Origin: JBKPCD01 sp046727175
GTDB taxonomy: Bacteria > Acidobacteriota > Vicinamibacteria > Vicinamibacterales > 2-12-FULL-66-21
NCBI GenBank assembly: GCA_046727175.1
Contig: JBKPCD010000269.1
Span: forward strand, 1-14,731
DNA length: 14,731 nucleotides
Direction: 5' to 3'
In this document: piece by piece, positions 1-7,840 of the stretch
Position numbering within the stretch: the stretch's first letter is position 1
How the letters are laid out: every line of letters starts with the position of its first letter
Program-made: the position numbers and the translations under genes
The notes under the pieces: generated by a model
What the model saw: only the letters and a program-made list of their open reading frames with translations
Told to the model about the DNA's origin: nothing
The model's database searches: none

Positions 1-141
1 CTGTTCGAGCTCGTGCAGCTCCAGCTCAGCGATGTCGGTTCGGCTGTGGGTCAGCATGGCGCCCTGCTCGGCGAGAGGAAGCCTCGTATTGTACCGCACC
101 ACACTGTTTCGGCTGGTCAGCGGGGTCTCCCGCGCGCGCAT
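1..141 (-). CDS. 5' end of an unrecognised leftward gene (partial)
   Basis: An open frame runs off the left edge on the minus strand, with an ATG at 141-139 and 47 codons visible. The peptide starts MRARETPLTSRNSVV and ends in a Glu/Leu-rich stretch, IAELELHELEQ. Third codon positions are mostly G or C (about 40 of 47), as in the real genes here, which supports coding. An internal ATG at 57-55 (MLTHSRTDIAELELHELEQ) is an equally possible start, because a TACAAT -10-like hexamer on the minus strand lies upstream of it. No good Shine-Dalgarno precedes either start. Too little is present to name a family. It is divergent from the M16 peptidase gene and would share the 142-276 intergenic region with it. 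Confidence 0.4.
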   Translation of the reverse strand, partial: MRARETPLTSRNSVVRYNTRLPLAEQGAMLTHSRTDIAELELHELEQ

Positions 142-165
142 TTGTGCGCGTCCGGGCGCTCAGCC

Positions 166-194
166 TTGAACTCCAGAGCACGCCGTGATATCAT
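166..194 (+). promoter_or_regulatory. Sigma-70-type promoter for the M16 peptidase / pur gene run
   Basis: TTGAAC (166-171) and TATCAT (189-194) are separated by exactly 17 bases, which puts the likely transcription start near 201 and gives a leader of about 75 nt. The leader holds a 6-bp inverted repeat, GCGCCG (243-248) and CGGCGC (257-262), directly before the ribosome binding site. No comparable promoter is evident at the later junctions of the rightward run, so this may drive the whole cluster. The motif match is seen directly; its activity is inferred. Confidence 0.6.
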
Positions 195-262
195 TCTACT
201 TTCGTGTTCTTCCTGTAATTCCTTCACTTGTAAGCACTTGCGGCGCCGTTTCCTCGCGGCGC

Positions 263-268
263 GGGAGG
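263..268 (+). promoter_or_regulatory. Ribosome binding site fixing the GTG start of the M16 peptidase
   Basis: GGGAGG ends 8 bases before the GTG at 277. It is one of the few strong Shine-Dalgarno matches in the window and supports the GTG over the in-frame ATG at 301. Confidence 0.65.
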
Positions 269-276
269 CACCGTAG

Positions 277-1557
277 GTGACGACGACTTCTTCTCAACGC
301 ATGGTTGTCCGCGAAGTGCTCGACAACGGGCTTCGCCTCATCACCGAGACGATGCCGCAGGTCCGATCGGTGACGATTGGCGTATGGCTGATGCGCGGAT
401 CGCGCCACGAGAGCGATGCGCGCAGCGGCATTGCTCATTTTGTCGAGCACATGCTCTTCAAGGGCACCGCTACGAGGACGGCGGAGGACATCGCGCAAGC
501 CATCGACTCCATCGGCGGTCAGCTGGATGCGTTCACCGCGAAGGAGTACGCGAGCTACTACATCAAGGTTCTGGACGAGCATCTGCCGCTCGCCGTCGAT
601 CTGCTGGCGGATATCGTGCTGCGTCCCGCTTTTGCCGCCGAGGAGATCGAGCGCGAGAAGAAGGTGATCCTCGAAGAGATCAAGATGGTGGAGGACACAC
701 CCGATGATCTCGTCCACGAGCTCTTCACGCAGCATTTCTGGGAAGGCCATCCGCTCGGTCGGCCGATCCTCGGCTCGCCCGAGACCGTCGAATCGTTTAC
801 CACCGAATCGCTGCGCGAGTACTTCGGCGGCGCCTACGTCGCACCGAACATGGTGATTTCGGCGGCGGGCAACCTCGATCACGCTGTTGTCCGGGATCTC
901 CTCATTCGTGCGTTCGACGATTTGCGGATCGAGGGTGAGTCGCTGTCCGAGGAACCGCCGCGGGTCGTGCCGCAAGTCATCACCCGGACCAAGGAGCTCG
1001 AGCAAAGCCACATCTGCCTGGGGACGAACAGCTACCCTCAAAGTCATGACGATCGGTACGTCAGCTACATTCTGAACACGTTGCTGGGCGGTTCAATGAG
1101 TTCGCGGCTGTTTCAGAACGTGCGGGAGAAGCGCGGACTCGCGTACGCCGTCTTCAGCGGGCTGAGCGCGTATCGTGACGCAGGCAACATCACGATCTAC
1201 GCGGGTTGCGCGAACGAGGCAGTCGAACAGGTCATCGACCTGTGCGTGGAAGAGCTGCGGCAGATCAAGAAAGCGCGCGTCCCCGAGGCGGAGCTGCGGC
1301 GTGCCAAGGATCATCTCAAGGGCAGCCTGATGCTCAGCCTCGAGAACACCGCGAGCCGCATGTCGCATCTCGCCCGACAGGAGATTTACTTCGATCGACA
1401 CTTTGGACTGGACGAGACGCTCACCGGCGTCGAGCGCGTATCGAGCGACGATCTTCTGCGTGTCGCGAGCGACCTGTTCGTCAACGGTTCGCTCGCGGCG
1501 ACAATACTCGGTCCGACTGTTCCCCAGCTGTCGCACGAACGCCTGGATCTCGGGTAG
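277..1557 (+). CDS. M16-family zinc metallopeptidase (processing peptidase-like)
   Basis: This 426-residue protein belongs to the pitrilysin/mitochondrial-processing-peptidase clan, whose members cleave peptides in a clam-shell chamber using zinc. The inverted zinc motif HFVEH is at residues 54-58 (ligands His54 and His58, general base Glu57). The third ligand is Glu134 in ILEEIKMVEDTPDD, 76 residues after His58 as expected. The C-terminal half has the substrate-holding region NVREKRGLAYAVFSG and lacks a second zinc motif, as is normal for this two-domain single-chain form. Length and ends match bacterial PepR/YmxG-type peptidases of about 410-430 residues. No signal peptide is evident, so it is probably cytoplasmic. 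It begins at GTG 277 behind GGGAGG and lies 160 bases upstream of purB with no clear promoter between. A functional link to purine synthesis is not implied by the family. Confidence 0.93.
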   Translation: MTTTSSQRMVVREVLDNGLRLITETMPQVRSVTIGVWLMRGSRHESDARSGIAHFVEHMLFKGTATRTAEDIAQAIDSIGGQLDAFTAKEYASYYIKVLDEHLPLAVDLLADIVLRPAFAAEEIEREKKVILEEIKMVEDTPDDLVHELFTQHFWEGHPLGRPILGSPETVESFTTESLREYFGGAYVAPNMVISAAGNLDHAVVRDLLIRAFDDLRIEGESLSEEPPRVVPQVITRTKELEQSHICLGTNSYPQSHDDRYVSYILNTLLGGSMSSRLFQNVREKRGLAYAVFSGLSAYRDAGNITIYAGCANEAVEQVIDLCVEELRQIKKARVPEAELRRAKDHLKGSLMLSLENTASRMSHLARQEIYFDRHFGLDETLTGVERVSSDDLLRVASDLFVNGSLAATILGPTVPQLSHERLDLG

Positions 1558-1611
1558 GGAGAAGAGGAGCGGTGAGCGAGAATAGGAGCATTATCAGCAG
1601 CGGCTCTAAAG

Positions 1612-1676
1612 ACAGGAGATCAGGAGATCAGGAGAAGGTTTTTGGGAAAGTGTCTCCTGGCCTCCTGCTCTCCTGT
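1612..1676 (+). repeat. Long hairpin built of AGGAGATC / CTCCTG octamer repeats
   Basis: In the 160-base M16-purB gap, the left arm 1612-1635 carries nearly three copies of an 8-base unit (AGGAGATC), and the right arm 1653-1676 carries its degenerate complement. The 24-base arms pair at 21 Watson-Crick positions plus one possible G-U, around a 17-base loop. A further CTCC follows at 1678-1681. No T-run follows, so this is not a standard terminator. Arms made of SD-like (AGGAG) and anti-SD-like (CTCCT) units are unusual. Confidence 0.75.
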
Positions 1677-1717
1677 TCTCCGCGGTTGATCTCCGAGACA
1701 GACAGTTCTCGACCATC

Positions 1718-3028
1718 ATGATTGCTCGTTACACGAGCCCTGAAATGGGCGCGATCTGGAGCGATCAGCGCCGTTACGAAACATGGCTCGACGTCGAACT
1801 GGCTGCGGCGGACGCGATGGCCGAAGCCAGCATCGTCCCGCCGGACGCCGCGCGCGAGCTCCGCGCGAAAGCAACGTTCACAATCTCCCGCATCGAGGAA
1901 ATCGAGCAGACGACTCAGCACGACGTGATCGCGTTCACGACTGCGGTCGCTGAACACGTCGGGCCTGCCGCTCGCTGGCTCCACTTCGGCCTCACGTCAT
2001 CGGATGTCGTCGACACGGCGCAGGCGCTGCAGATGCGTCAGGCGTGCGACGTCATCGTGCGCGACGTTGCAGGGCTGATGGAAGCCGTTCGGCTGCGGGC
2101 GGAGGAGCATCGTCGCACGCCGATGATCGGCCGAACGCACGGCGTCCATGCGGAGCCGATGACGTTCGGCGTCAAGCTCGCACTCTGGTACGCCGAGCTG
2201 CAACGCGACCTCGACCGCGTGCTGCGCGCTCACGACGTCATCTCTGTCGGCAAGATCTCGGGCGCCGTGGGGACCTTCGCGCATCTCGATCCCGAAATCG
2301 AGGCGCGCGTCTGCGAGCGATTGGGGCTTCGACCGGCTCCGGTCTCGTCGCAGGTGATCCAGAGAGATCGTCACGCCGAACTGGTCACGACGCTCGCCAT
2401 CACCGCTGCGTCCCTCGAGAAGTTCGCGCTCGAGATCCGGGGCCTTCAGAAAACCGAGATCGGCGAGGTGGAAGAGCCGTTCGGCAAAGGTCAGAAGGGC
2501 TCGTCCGCGATGCCGCACAAGCGGAACCCGATTGGTTGCGAACAGATCACCGGGCTCGCGCGGCTCGTTCGCGCCAATGCGATGGCGGCGCTCGAGAACG
2601 TCGCGCTCTGGCACGAGCGCGATATCTCGCATTCGTCGGTCGAACGCGTGATTCTCCCCGACAGCTTCATCGCGCTGGACCACATGCTGCGCCGCTTCAC
2701 GCGGATCGTCCGCGGGATGGTCGTCCACCCCGAACGGATGTTGGAGAACCTGAAACGATCCCGCGGGGTCGTGTTTTCAGGCAGCGTGCTGCTGGAGCTC
2801 GCCCGGCGGGGTGTGCCGCGCGAGCAGGCCTATGAGTGGGTCCAGCGGAACGCGATGCGATCGTACGACGAGCGGGTCGACTTCAAGTCGCTGCTGCTCG
2901 CGGACGCCGATGTGATCTCCGTGCTCGATCGGTCCGCTATCGAGAAGGCGTTCGACCTCGAGGATCAGTTCCGAAACGTCGATGCCATTTTCGAAAGGGT
3001 CTTCGCAGCGGTGCCCGCTGCGGTATAA
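1718..3028 (+). CDS. purB: Adenylosuccinate lyase
   Basis: PurB is a fumarase/aspartase-superfamily homotetramer that releases fumarate from SAICAR and from adenylosuccinate, the eighth step to IMP and the last step to AMP. The 436-residue length is typical of the short bacterial (Bacillus/Thermotoga) type. The superfamily signature is GSSAMPHKRNP at 261-271, whose flexible loop carries the catalytic serine. Family histidines are at His68 (TTQHD), His89 (WLHFGLTSSD) and His141 (RTHGVHAEP), matching B. subtilis numbering. The N-terminus MIARYTSPEMGAIWSD is the usual family start, which fixes the ATG even though no strong Shine-Dalgarno precedes it. purS follows after 32 bases. It is the first pur gene of the cluster and probably shares the upstream promoter. 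Confidence 0.97.
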   Translation: MIARYTSPEMGAIWSDQRRYETWLDVELAAADAMAEASIVPPDAARELRAKATFTISRIEEIEQTTQHDVIAFTTAVAEHVGPAARWLHFGLTSSDVVDTAQALQMRQACDVIVRDVAGLMEAVRLRAEEHRRTPMIGRTHGVHAEPMTFGVKLALWYAELQRDLDRVLRAHDVISVGKISGAVGTFAHLDPEIEARVCERLGLRPAPVSSQVIQRDRHAELVTTLAITAASLEKFALEIRGLQKTEIGEVEEPFGKGQKGSSAMPHKRNPIGCEQITGLARLVRANAMAALENVALWHERDISHSSVERVILPDSFIALDHMLRRFTRIVRGMVVHPERMLENLKRSRGVVFSGSVLLELARRGVPREQAYEWVQRNAMRSYDERVDFKSLLLADADVISVLDRSAIEKAFDLEDQFRNVDAIFERVFAAVPAAV

Positions 3029-3060
3029 CTGAGGCACGGAATGAGGGAAAACGCGACCCG

Positions 3061-3300
3061 ATGAAAGCCAGAGTGTTCGTGATGCTGAAGCCGTCGGTCT
3101 TCGATCCCCAGGGCCAGACGATTGCCGATGCGTTGCATTCGATGGGATACACGGGCGTCGGCGACGTCAGGCAAGGCAAGTACTTCGAGCTCGATGTGAG
3201 TACCACATCGGCCGATCAGGCAAAGACCCTGGCAGCAGAAGTGGCCGACAAGCTGCTCGCGAATCCGGTCATCGAAAGCTACCGAGTCGAAGTGGAGTAA
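3061..3300 (+). CDS. purS: Phosphoribosylformylglycinamidine synthase subunit PurS
   Basis: PurS is the 79-residue bridging subunit of the three-part FGAM synthetase. A PurS dimer joins the glutaminase PurQ to the ATP-dependent PurL so that ammonia can pass between active sites. The sequence starts MKARVFVMLKPSVFDPQG and has the conserved VGDVRQGKYFELDV strand region (residues 33-46) and the final ESYRVEVE strand, a complete ferredoxin-like fold of normal length. The frame stays open upstream into purB, but ATG 3061 gives the conserved N-terminus and has GAGGG at 3043-3047, a rather long 13 bases away. Its stop is 2 bases before the purQ start, so translation is probably coupled. Confidence 0.96.
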   Translation: MKARVFVMLKPSVFDPQGQTIADALHSMGYTGVGDVRQGKYFELDVSTTSADQAKTLAAEVADKLLANPVIESYRVEVE

Positions 3301-3302
3301 CC

Positions 3303-4010
3303 GTGCGATTTGCGATCGTCGTCTTTCCCGGTTCCAATTGCGATCACGACGCCTATCATGCGGCGGAGCACGTCCTCGGCCAGGACGCGGAGTTCGTCTG
3401 GCACAAGGAAACCAGCCTTCAGGGCGCTGACGTCGTGATTCTGCCCGGCGGCTTCTCGCATGGCGACTACCTGCGCACGGGCGCCATCGCGCGGTTCTCG
3501 CCGATCATGAAGTGCGTGGCGGCGTTCGCCCGCGAGGGCGGTCCGGTCCTCGGCATCTGCAACGGGTTTCAGATTCTCCTCGAAGCCGGCATGCTGCCAG
3601 GCGCCATGTTGCGCAATCGCGACCTGAAGTTCCACTGCGAGCACGTGCGCGTCCAGGTCGAGCGCACGGACACGCCGTTCACGTCGCTCGCGTCGATTGG
3701 GCAGGTGCTGCGCCTTCCGATTGCGCACGGCGAGGGCAACTACTACGCCGAGCCGGACGTTGTGGACGATCTCGAAGCGTCAGGTCGCGTCGTGTTCCGC
3801 TACTGCGACGAGCGCGGTCAAATCACCAGCGACGCGAATCCCAACGGCGCGCTGCACAACATCGCCGGGATTTGCAACGAGTCGCGGAATGTCGTCGGCC
3901 TGATGCCGCACCCCGAGCGCGCATGCGAGTCGGTCCTGGGCAGCGCCGACGGCAAGCTGCTTTTCGAATCCGTCGTAGGCGCGCTCGCCGTAGGGGGACA
4001 GTCCCGGTAG
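3303..4010 (+). CDS. purQ: Phosphoribosylformylglycinamidine synthase, glutaminase subunit PurQ
   Basis: PurQ is a class-I glutamine amidotransferase that supplies ammonia to PurL for conversion of FGAR to FGAM. The protein has 235 residues. Cys86 is the nucleophile in GICNGFQ, and the His203-Glu205 pair is in MPHPER; the N-terminus FPGSNCDHD and the loop LPGGFSHGDYLRTGA are PurQ-specific. It begins at GTG 3303, two bases after the purS stop. The last residues (GGQSR) are encoded by a palindrome, GGGACAGTCCC, that runs into the intergenic region. The protein is slightly longer than the roughly 227-residue B. subtilis form, so the tail may have been changed by that element. Confidence 0.97.
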   Translation: MRFAIVVFPGSNCDHDAYHAAEHVLGQDAEFVWHKETSLQGADVVILPGGFSHGDYLRTGAIARFSPIMKCVAAFAREGGPVLGICNGFQILLEAGMLPGAMLRNRDLKFHCEHVRVQVERTDTPFTSLASIGQVLRLPIAHGEGNYYAEPDVVDDLEASGRVVFRYCDERGQITSDANPNGALHNIAGICNESRNVVGLMPHPERACESVLGSADGKLLFESVVGALAVGGQSR

Positions 4011-4044
4011 ACGGATGCCGAAAAACGAATCCTGGCCCGTCCCC
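3994..4044 (+). repeat. Palindromic element across the end of purQ
   Basis: GGGAC-A-GTCCC (3995-4005) is a perfect short palindrome inside the last purQ codons. GGGGAC at 3994-3999 can alternatively pair with GTCCCC at 4039-4044, enclosing a stretch that contains an A-run (4021-4025). The two pairings are mutually exclusive. It looks like a small REP-like element or an intercistronic hairpin. There is no terminating T-run. Confidence 0.5.
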
Positions 4045-4067
4045 GTGGCGCTACTGAGCTCGATGCA

Positions 4068-6320
4068 ATGAGTGCGTTCGATCCCGCCGTTCTGGAACGT
4101 CACGGCCTGACCGCCGATGAACACGCCCGAATCGTGAAGACTCTGGGACGCGAGCCCACGGAGACCGAACTCGGGATCTTTTCCGTGATGTGGTCGGAGC
4201 ACTGCAGCTACAAGAGCTCGCGAATCCATCTCAAGAAGCTCCCGACGAAGGGGCCGCGCGTGCTGCAGGGACCTGGCGAGAACGCCGGTGCCGTGGACAT
4301 CGGTGACGGCCTCGCGGCGGTCTTCAAGATCGAATCGCACAACCACCCGTCGTTCATCGAGCCGTACCAGGGCGCAGCGACCGGCGTCGGTGGAATCATC
4401 CGCGACATCTTCACGATGGGCGCTCGACCGGTCGCGCTCCTGAACTCGTTGCGCTTCGGTCCTCTGGACGGCCCCGATGGCGCGCGCACGCGGCGGATCG
4501 TCGAGGGCGTCGTCGCTGGAATTGCGGGATACGGAAACAGCATCGGAATTCCGACCATCGCAGGCGAGATCGCGTTCGATACGCCGTACGGCCGCAATCC
4601 GCTCGTCAACGTCCTCTGTCTCGGCATCTCGAAAACCGACGCGCTGATCAAGGGAAGAGCGTCCGGGACCGGTAACCCTGTTTACTACGTCGGCGCCAAA
4701 ACGGGCCGCGACGGCATCCACGGCGCGACGATGGCGTCGGCGGAGTTCGACGACAAATCCGCCGAGAAGCGTCCGGCCGTCCAGGTCGGCGATCCGTTCA
4801 TGGAGAAACTGCTGCTCGAAGCGTGCCTCGAGCTGATGAAGACCGACGCACTGATCGGCGTGCAGGACATGGGCGCCGCCGGGCTGACCTGCTCGACGTG
4901 CGAGATGGGTGCACGCGGCGGAAGCGGGACCGAGATCGACGTTCGCCATGTTCCGCAACGCGAGACTGCCATGACGCCTTACGAGATCATGCTCTCCGAA
5001 TCACAGGAGCGGATGCTCCTCGTCGTCAGGCAGGGACGCGAAGCGGAGGTCGAAAAGATCTTCGAGAAGTGGGATCTGCACGCGGCAAGGATCGGCGTCG
5101 TCACCGATGATGGCTTGCTGCGCGTGAAGAATCACGGCGCCGTCGTTGCCGAGATCCCGAACTCCGCGCTTGTGAACGATGCGCCAGTCTACGATCGTCC
5201 GAGCGCGAGACCCGAATATCTCGACCAGGTCAATCGGCTCGATGGCGCCCTGCTCGCCAAGGCACCATCGGCAAATGATGCGCTGCGCGCACTGCTCGCA
5301 TCTCCGACGATTGCGAGCAAGCGCTGGGTGTATCGGCAATACGATCACATGGTCCGCACCAACACGCTCGTTCTTGCCGGAATGGGCGCGGGCGTTGTGC
5401 GTGTGAAGGGAACCTCGAAAGCGCTGGCGATCTCGACGGACGGTAACGGCCGCTACTGCTACCTGAACCCGCGACGGGGCGCGACGCTTGCTGTCGCGGA
5501 GGCCGCGCGAAATGTCGCATGCGCCGGCGGCGTGCCAATCGGCGCCACCAATTGCCTCAACTTCGGCAATCCCGAACGGCCGGAGATCATGTGGCAGTTC
5601 GTCGAAGCCGTCGAAGGAATCGCCGAAGCGTGTCGATTCCTGAACATTCCGATCACCGGCGGCAACGTGAGCCTCTACAATGAAACCGACGGCGCAGCGA
5701 TTTATCCGACGCCAATCATCGGCGTGGTCGGTTTGATCGAGAACGCGGAACGAGTGCTGGCGCGTGCGTTCACACAACCTGACGCGGACGTCGTCCAGTT
5801 GGGTGAGGGCCGCGGAGAGCTGGGCGGCAGTGAGTATCTGAAAGTCGCGCACGGAGTCGTGCAGGGCGAGCCGCCGGAGCTGGACCTCGAACGCGAACGT
5901 GCATTGATCGACGTCGTCACACGAGCGGCGGCGGCCGGACTCCTCTTGTCCGCGCACGATTGTTCCGACGGCGGGCTTGCGGTTACGCTCGCGGAGTGCT
6001 CGTTCGACAGCGGTGGCATCGGGCTGACCGTCGACGTCCCGGCAGATCAAGGGTCGACCTTTCCGTCGGGTTCTCCGGTGCCGACTCTTTTCGGAGAGTC
6101 CGCGTCGCGAGCGATCGTCTCGAGCGCTCCCGAGAACACCCGCCGCATGCTGGCGCTCGCGTCCGAGGCTGGCGTTCCCGCCACGGTGATTGGGCGCAGC
6201 GGCGGATCGCGGATCCAGATTGCGGTGAACGGGACTGTCGCGATTGATTGCTCGGTTGCCGAAGCAGAGCAGATTTGGTCGTCCGCGCTTGGGCGTCAGT
6301 TCGCTGGACGAGCAGCGTAA
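4068..6320 (+). CDS. purL: Phosphoribosylformylglycinamidine synthase subunit PurL (small type)
   Basis: PurL uses ATP and ammonia from PurQ to convert FGAR to FGAM, the fourth step to IMP. At 750 residues this is the small PurL used with separate PurS and PurQ, not the roughly 1,300-residue fused enzyme. Two PurM-like halves are visible. The first has WSEHCSYKSS (42-51, active-site His45), FKIESHNHPSFIEPYQGAATG (86-106, metal/ATP), GVQDMGAAGLTC (264-275) and LSESQERM (309-316). The second has RQYDHMV (423-429), TGGNVSLYNE (530-539), SDGGLAVTLAE (633-643) and FGESASR (675-681). The start ATG 4068 follows a 57-base gap after purQ and has no strong Shine-Dalgarno. A 106-base structured gap separates it from purF, much longer than the purS/purQ junction. 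Confidence 0.97.
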   Translation: MSAFDPAVLERHGLTADEHARIVKTLGREPTETELGIFSVMWSEHCSYKSSRIHLKKLPTKGPRVLQGPGENAGAVDIGDGLAAVFKIESHNHPSFIEPYQGAATGVGGIIRDIFTMGARPVALLNSLRFGPLDGPDGARTRRIVEGVVAGIAGYGNSIGIPTIAGEIAFDTPYGRNPLVNVLCLGISKTDALIKGRASGTGNPVYYVGAKTGRDGIHGATMASAEFDDKSAEKRPAVQVGDPFMEKLLLEACLELMKTDALIGVQDMGAAGLTCSTCEMGARGGSGTEIDVRHVPQRETAMTPYEIMLSESQERMLLVVRQGREAEVEKIFEKWDLHAARIGVVTDDGLLRVKNHGAVVAEIPNSALVNDAPVYDRPSARPEYLDQVNRLDGALLAKAPSANDALRALLASPTIASKRWVYRQYDHMVRTNTLVLAGMGAGVVRVKGTSKALAISTDGNGRYCYLNPRRGATLAVAEAARNVACAGGVPIGATNCLNFGNPERPEIMWQFVEAVEGIAEACRFLNIPITGGNVSLYNETDGAAIYPTPIIGVVGLIENAERVLARAFTQPDADVVQLGEGRGELGGSEYLKVAHGVVQGEPPELDLERERALIDVVTRAAAAGLLLSAHDCSDGGLAVTLAECSFDSGGIGLTVDVPADQGSTFPSGSPVPTLFGESASRAIVSSAPENTRRMLALASEAGVPATVIGRSGGSRIQIAVNGTVAIDCSVAEAEQIWSSALGRQFAGRAA

Positions 6321-6335
6321 GATGGGTGTGCAGAT

Positions 6336-6364
6336 GTTCGCGAACGAGCGCACAGAACGTGCGC
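6336..6364 (+). repeat. Two tandem inverted repeats downstream of purL
   Basis: GTTCGCGAAC (6336-6345) is a perfect 10-base palindrome. It is followed at once by a perfect 6-bp stem, GCGCAC (6348-6353) and GTGCGC (6359-6364), with loop AGAAC. Both lie in the purL-purF gap and have no following T-run, so neither is a canonical terminator. Confidence 0.6.
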
Positions 6365-6393
6365 GGGGGACCGCGGCGCGAGCGACGGCGTAA

Positions 6394-6418
6394 GGGGGTT
6401 CGGGGGCCGAAGTCCCCC
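6394..6418 (+). repeat. G-rich hairpin abutting the purF start
   Basis: GGGGGTTCGG (6394-6403) pairs with CCGAA-GT-CCCCC (6407-6418), giving a 10-bp stem with a 2-base bulge and a GGG loop. The hairpin ends 8 bases before the purF ATG and occupies the place where a Shine-Dalgarno would sit. It could be a REP-type dispersed palindrome or a cis element that controls purF translation or RNA ends. Confidence 0.7.
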
Positions 6419-6426
6419 GATTGATA

Positions 6427-7833
6427 ATGCTGGATAAATTCAAAGATGAGTGCGGGATCTTCGGGATCTACGGTCATCCCGAGGCGGCCAACCTCACCTA
6501 TCTTGGTCTCTATGCGCTCCAGCACCGCGGTCAGGAGAGCGCCGGCATCGTCGCGGCCGACGGCGAACGGCTCCGCGTGTCACGAGCAATGGGGCAGGTG
6601 GCCGATGCCTTCGACGAGGAGTCGCTCGGCCGGCTGCCGGGCCATCTCGCGATTGGCCACACGCGTTACTCCACGGCGGGTGAAAGCAAGCTGGAGAACG
6701 CGCAACCGTTCTTGATCGACTGTGCGCACGGTCAGATCGCCGTCGGGCACAATGGTAATCTCGTCAACGCTGGTGAGTTGCGCGACGAGCTCGTCCGAAA
6801 CGGTTCGATTTTTCAGACCGGCAGCGATACCGAAGTTATCCTGCACTTGTATGCGCGGTCGAGGGCCTCGTCGGTCGAGGAGGCGCTCGTCGAATCCATT
6901 GCGCAAATCCGAGGCGCCTACTCGCTGGTGCTCCTGACGAAGACCCGCTTGATTGCCGCGCGGGATCCGCACGGCTTCCGTCCGCTTGCGGTCGGACGAC
7001 TCGGCGACGCGTGGATTGTGTGCTCGGAAACCTGCGCGATGGATCTGATCGGCGCCACGTACGTGCGTGACATCGAGCCGGGCGAGATTGCCGTGATCAC
7101 CGAGGCGGGCCTGCGCTCGATCAAGCCTTTTCCCGCGCAGCCCCTGGCGCATTGCGTCTTCGAGCACGTTTACTTTGCGCGGCCCGACTCGTACGTCTTC
7201 GGGCGGAGCGTCAACGAGGTACGCACGGATCTCGGCCGCATTCTCGCGCGCGAGGCTCCCGGGCCCGCTGATGTCGTCGTGCCGATTCCCGACTCGGGAG
7301 TCTGCGCAGCGATCGGATTTGCAGAGGAAGCGGGGCTGCCGATGAAGATGGGGCTCATCCGCAATCACTACATCGGCCGCACGTTCATCCAGCCGCAGCA
7401 GTCCATCCGGCATTTCAGCGTCAAGGTCAAGCTGAACCCCGTCCGCAGCATCCTCGAAGGACGCCGTGTCGTGCTGCTCGATGATTCGATCGTCCGGGGC
7501 ACCACGAGCCGAAAGATCGTGAAGATGGTAAAGGCCGCAGGGGCTCGTGAAGTCCATCTGCGTATCAGTTGCCCGCCAACGGTGTCGCCCTGCTTCTACG
7601 GAGTGGATACCCCGAGTCGGTCCGAGCTGATTGCGGCGACGCACACGATTGAGGAGATTCGCAAGTACGTCGAGGCCGACAGCCTCGCCTACCTCAGCAT
7701 GGACGGCTTGCGCGCCGCGGTGGGGAGTCAATCAGGTGCGTATTGCACATCGTGCTACACCGGTGTGTATCCAGTGGCGTTTCCACGCAACGAGCAAGCG
7801 TACCTGCAGCTCGCGCTGAAAGTCGTCGACTGA
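6427..7833 (+). CDS. purF: Amidophosphoribosyltransferase (PRPP amidotransferase)
   Basis: PurF catalyses the committed first step of purine synthesis, PRPP plus glutamine to phosphoribosylamine. From ATG 6427 it has 468 residues, MLDKFKDECGIFG. Cys9 would be the glutaminase nucleophile after removal of an 8-residue propeptide, as in the B. subtilis class. An in-frame TTG two codons upstream is the less likely start. Glutaminase landmarks include LQHRGQESAG (31-40), HTRYSTAG (78-85) and HNGNLVN (108-114). Cys243, Cys389, Cys440 and Cys443 sit where the B. subtilis enzyme binds its oxygen-labile [4Fe-4S] cluster, which suggests this is an iron-sulfur PurF. The PRPP loop VVLLDDSIVRGTTSRK is at 348-363. 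No Shine-Dalgarno is present; a hairpin fills that position. AMP/GMP feedback inhibition is typical of the family. Confidence 0.97.
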   Translation: MLDKFKDECGIFGIYGHPEAANLTYLGLYALQHRGQESAGIVAADGERLRVSRAMGQVADAFDEESLGRLPGHLAIGHTRYSTAGESKLENAQPFLIDCAHGQIAVGHNGNLVNAGELRDELVRNGSIFQTGSDTEVILHLYARSRASSVEEALVESIAQIRGAYSLVLLTKTRLIAARDPHGFRPLAVGRLGDAWIVCSETCAMDLIGATYVRDIEPGEIAVITEAGLRSIKPFPAQPLAHCVFEHVYFARPDSYVFGRSVNEVRTDLGRILAREAPGPADVVVPIPDSGVCAAIGFAEEAGLPMKMGLIRNHYIGRTFIQPQQSIRHFSVKVKLNPVRSILEGRRVVLLDDSIVRGTTSRKIVKMVKAAGAREVHLRISCPPTVSPCFYGVDTPSRSELIAATHTIEEIRKYVEADSLAYLSMDGLRAAVGSQSGAYCTSCYTGVYPVAFPRNEQAYLQLALKVVD

Positions 7834-7840
7834 CCCCTCG

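Noticed and set aside
13..276. 87-codon plus-strand open frame before the M16 gene
   Set aside because: It crosses the likely promoter and divergent gene start, has no ribosome binding site, and its product (Arg/Ser/Cys-rich) resembles noncoding translation.
196..1047. Long minus-strand open frame opposite the M16 gene
   Set aside because: It lies opposite a gene with clear catalytic motifs, its product has no recognisable motif, and high GC content readily opens antisense frames.
2836..3300. 154-residue version of PurS
   Set aside because: The extra 75 N-terminal residues come from the out-of-frame purB 3' end. The conserved PurS protein starts at ATG 3061.
4011..4067. Small gene between purQ and purL
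   Set aside because: Only 57 bases are available, with no start codon and ribosome binding site pair and no coding pattern.
5001..6443. 480-codon minus-strand open frame opposite purL
   Set aside because: The translation is Arg/Ala-rich without domains, and the plus strand is unambiguous PurL. The same applies to the long antisense frames at 3780-4958 and 6580-7731.
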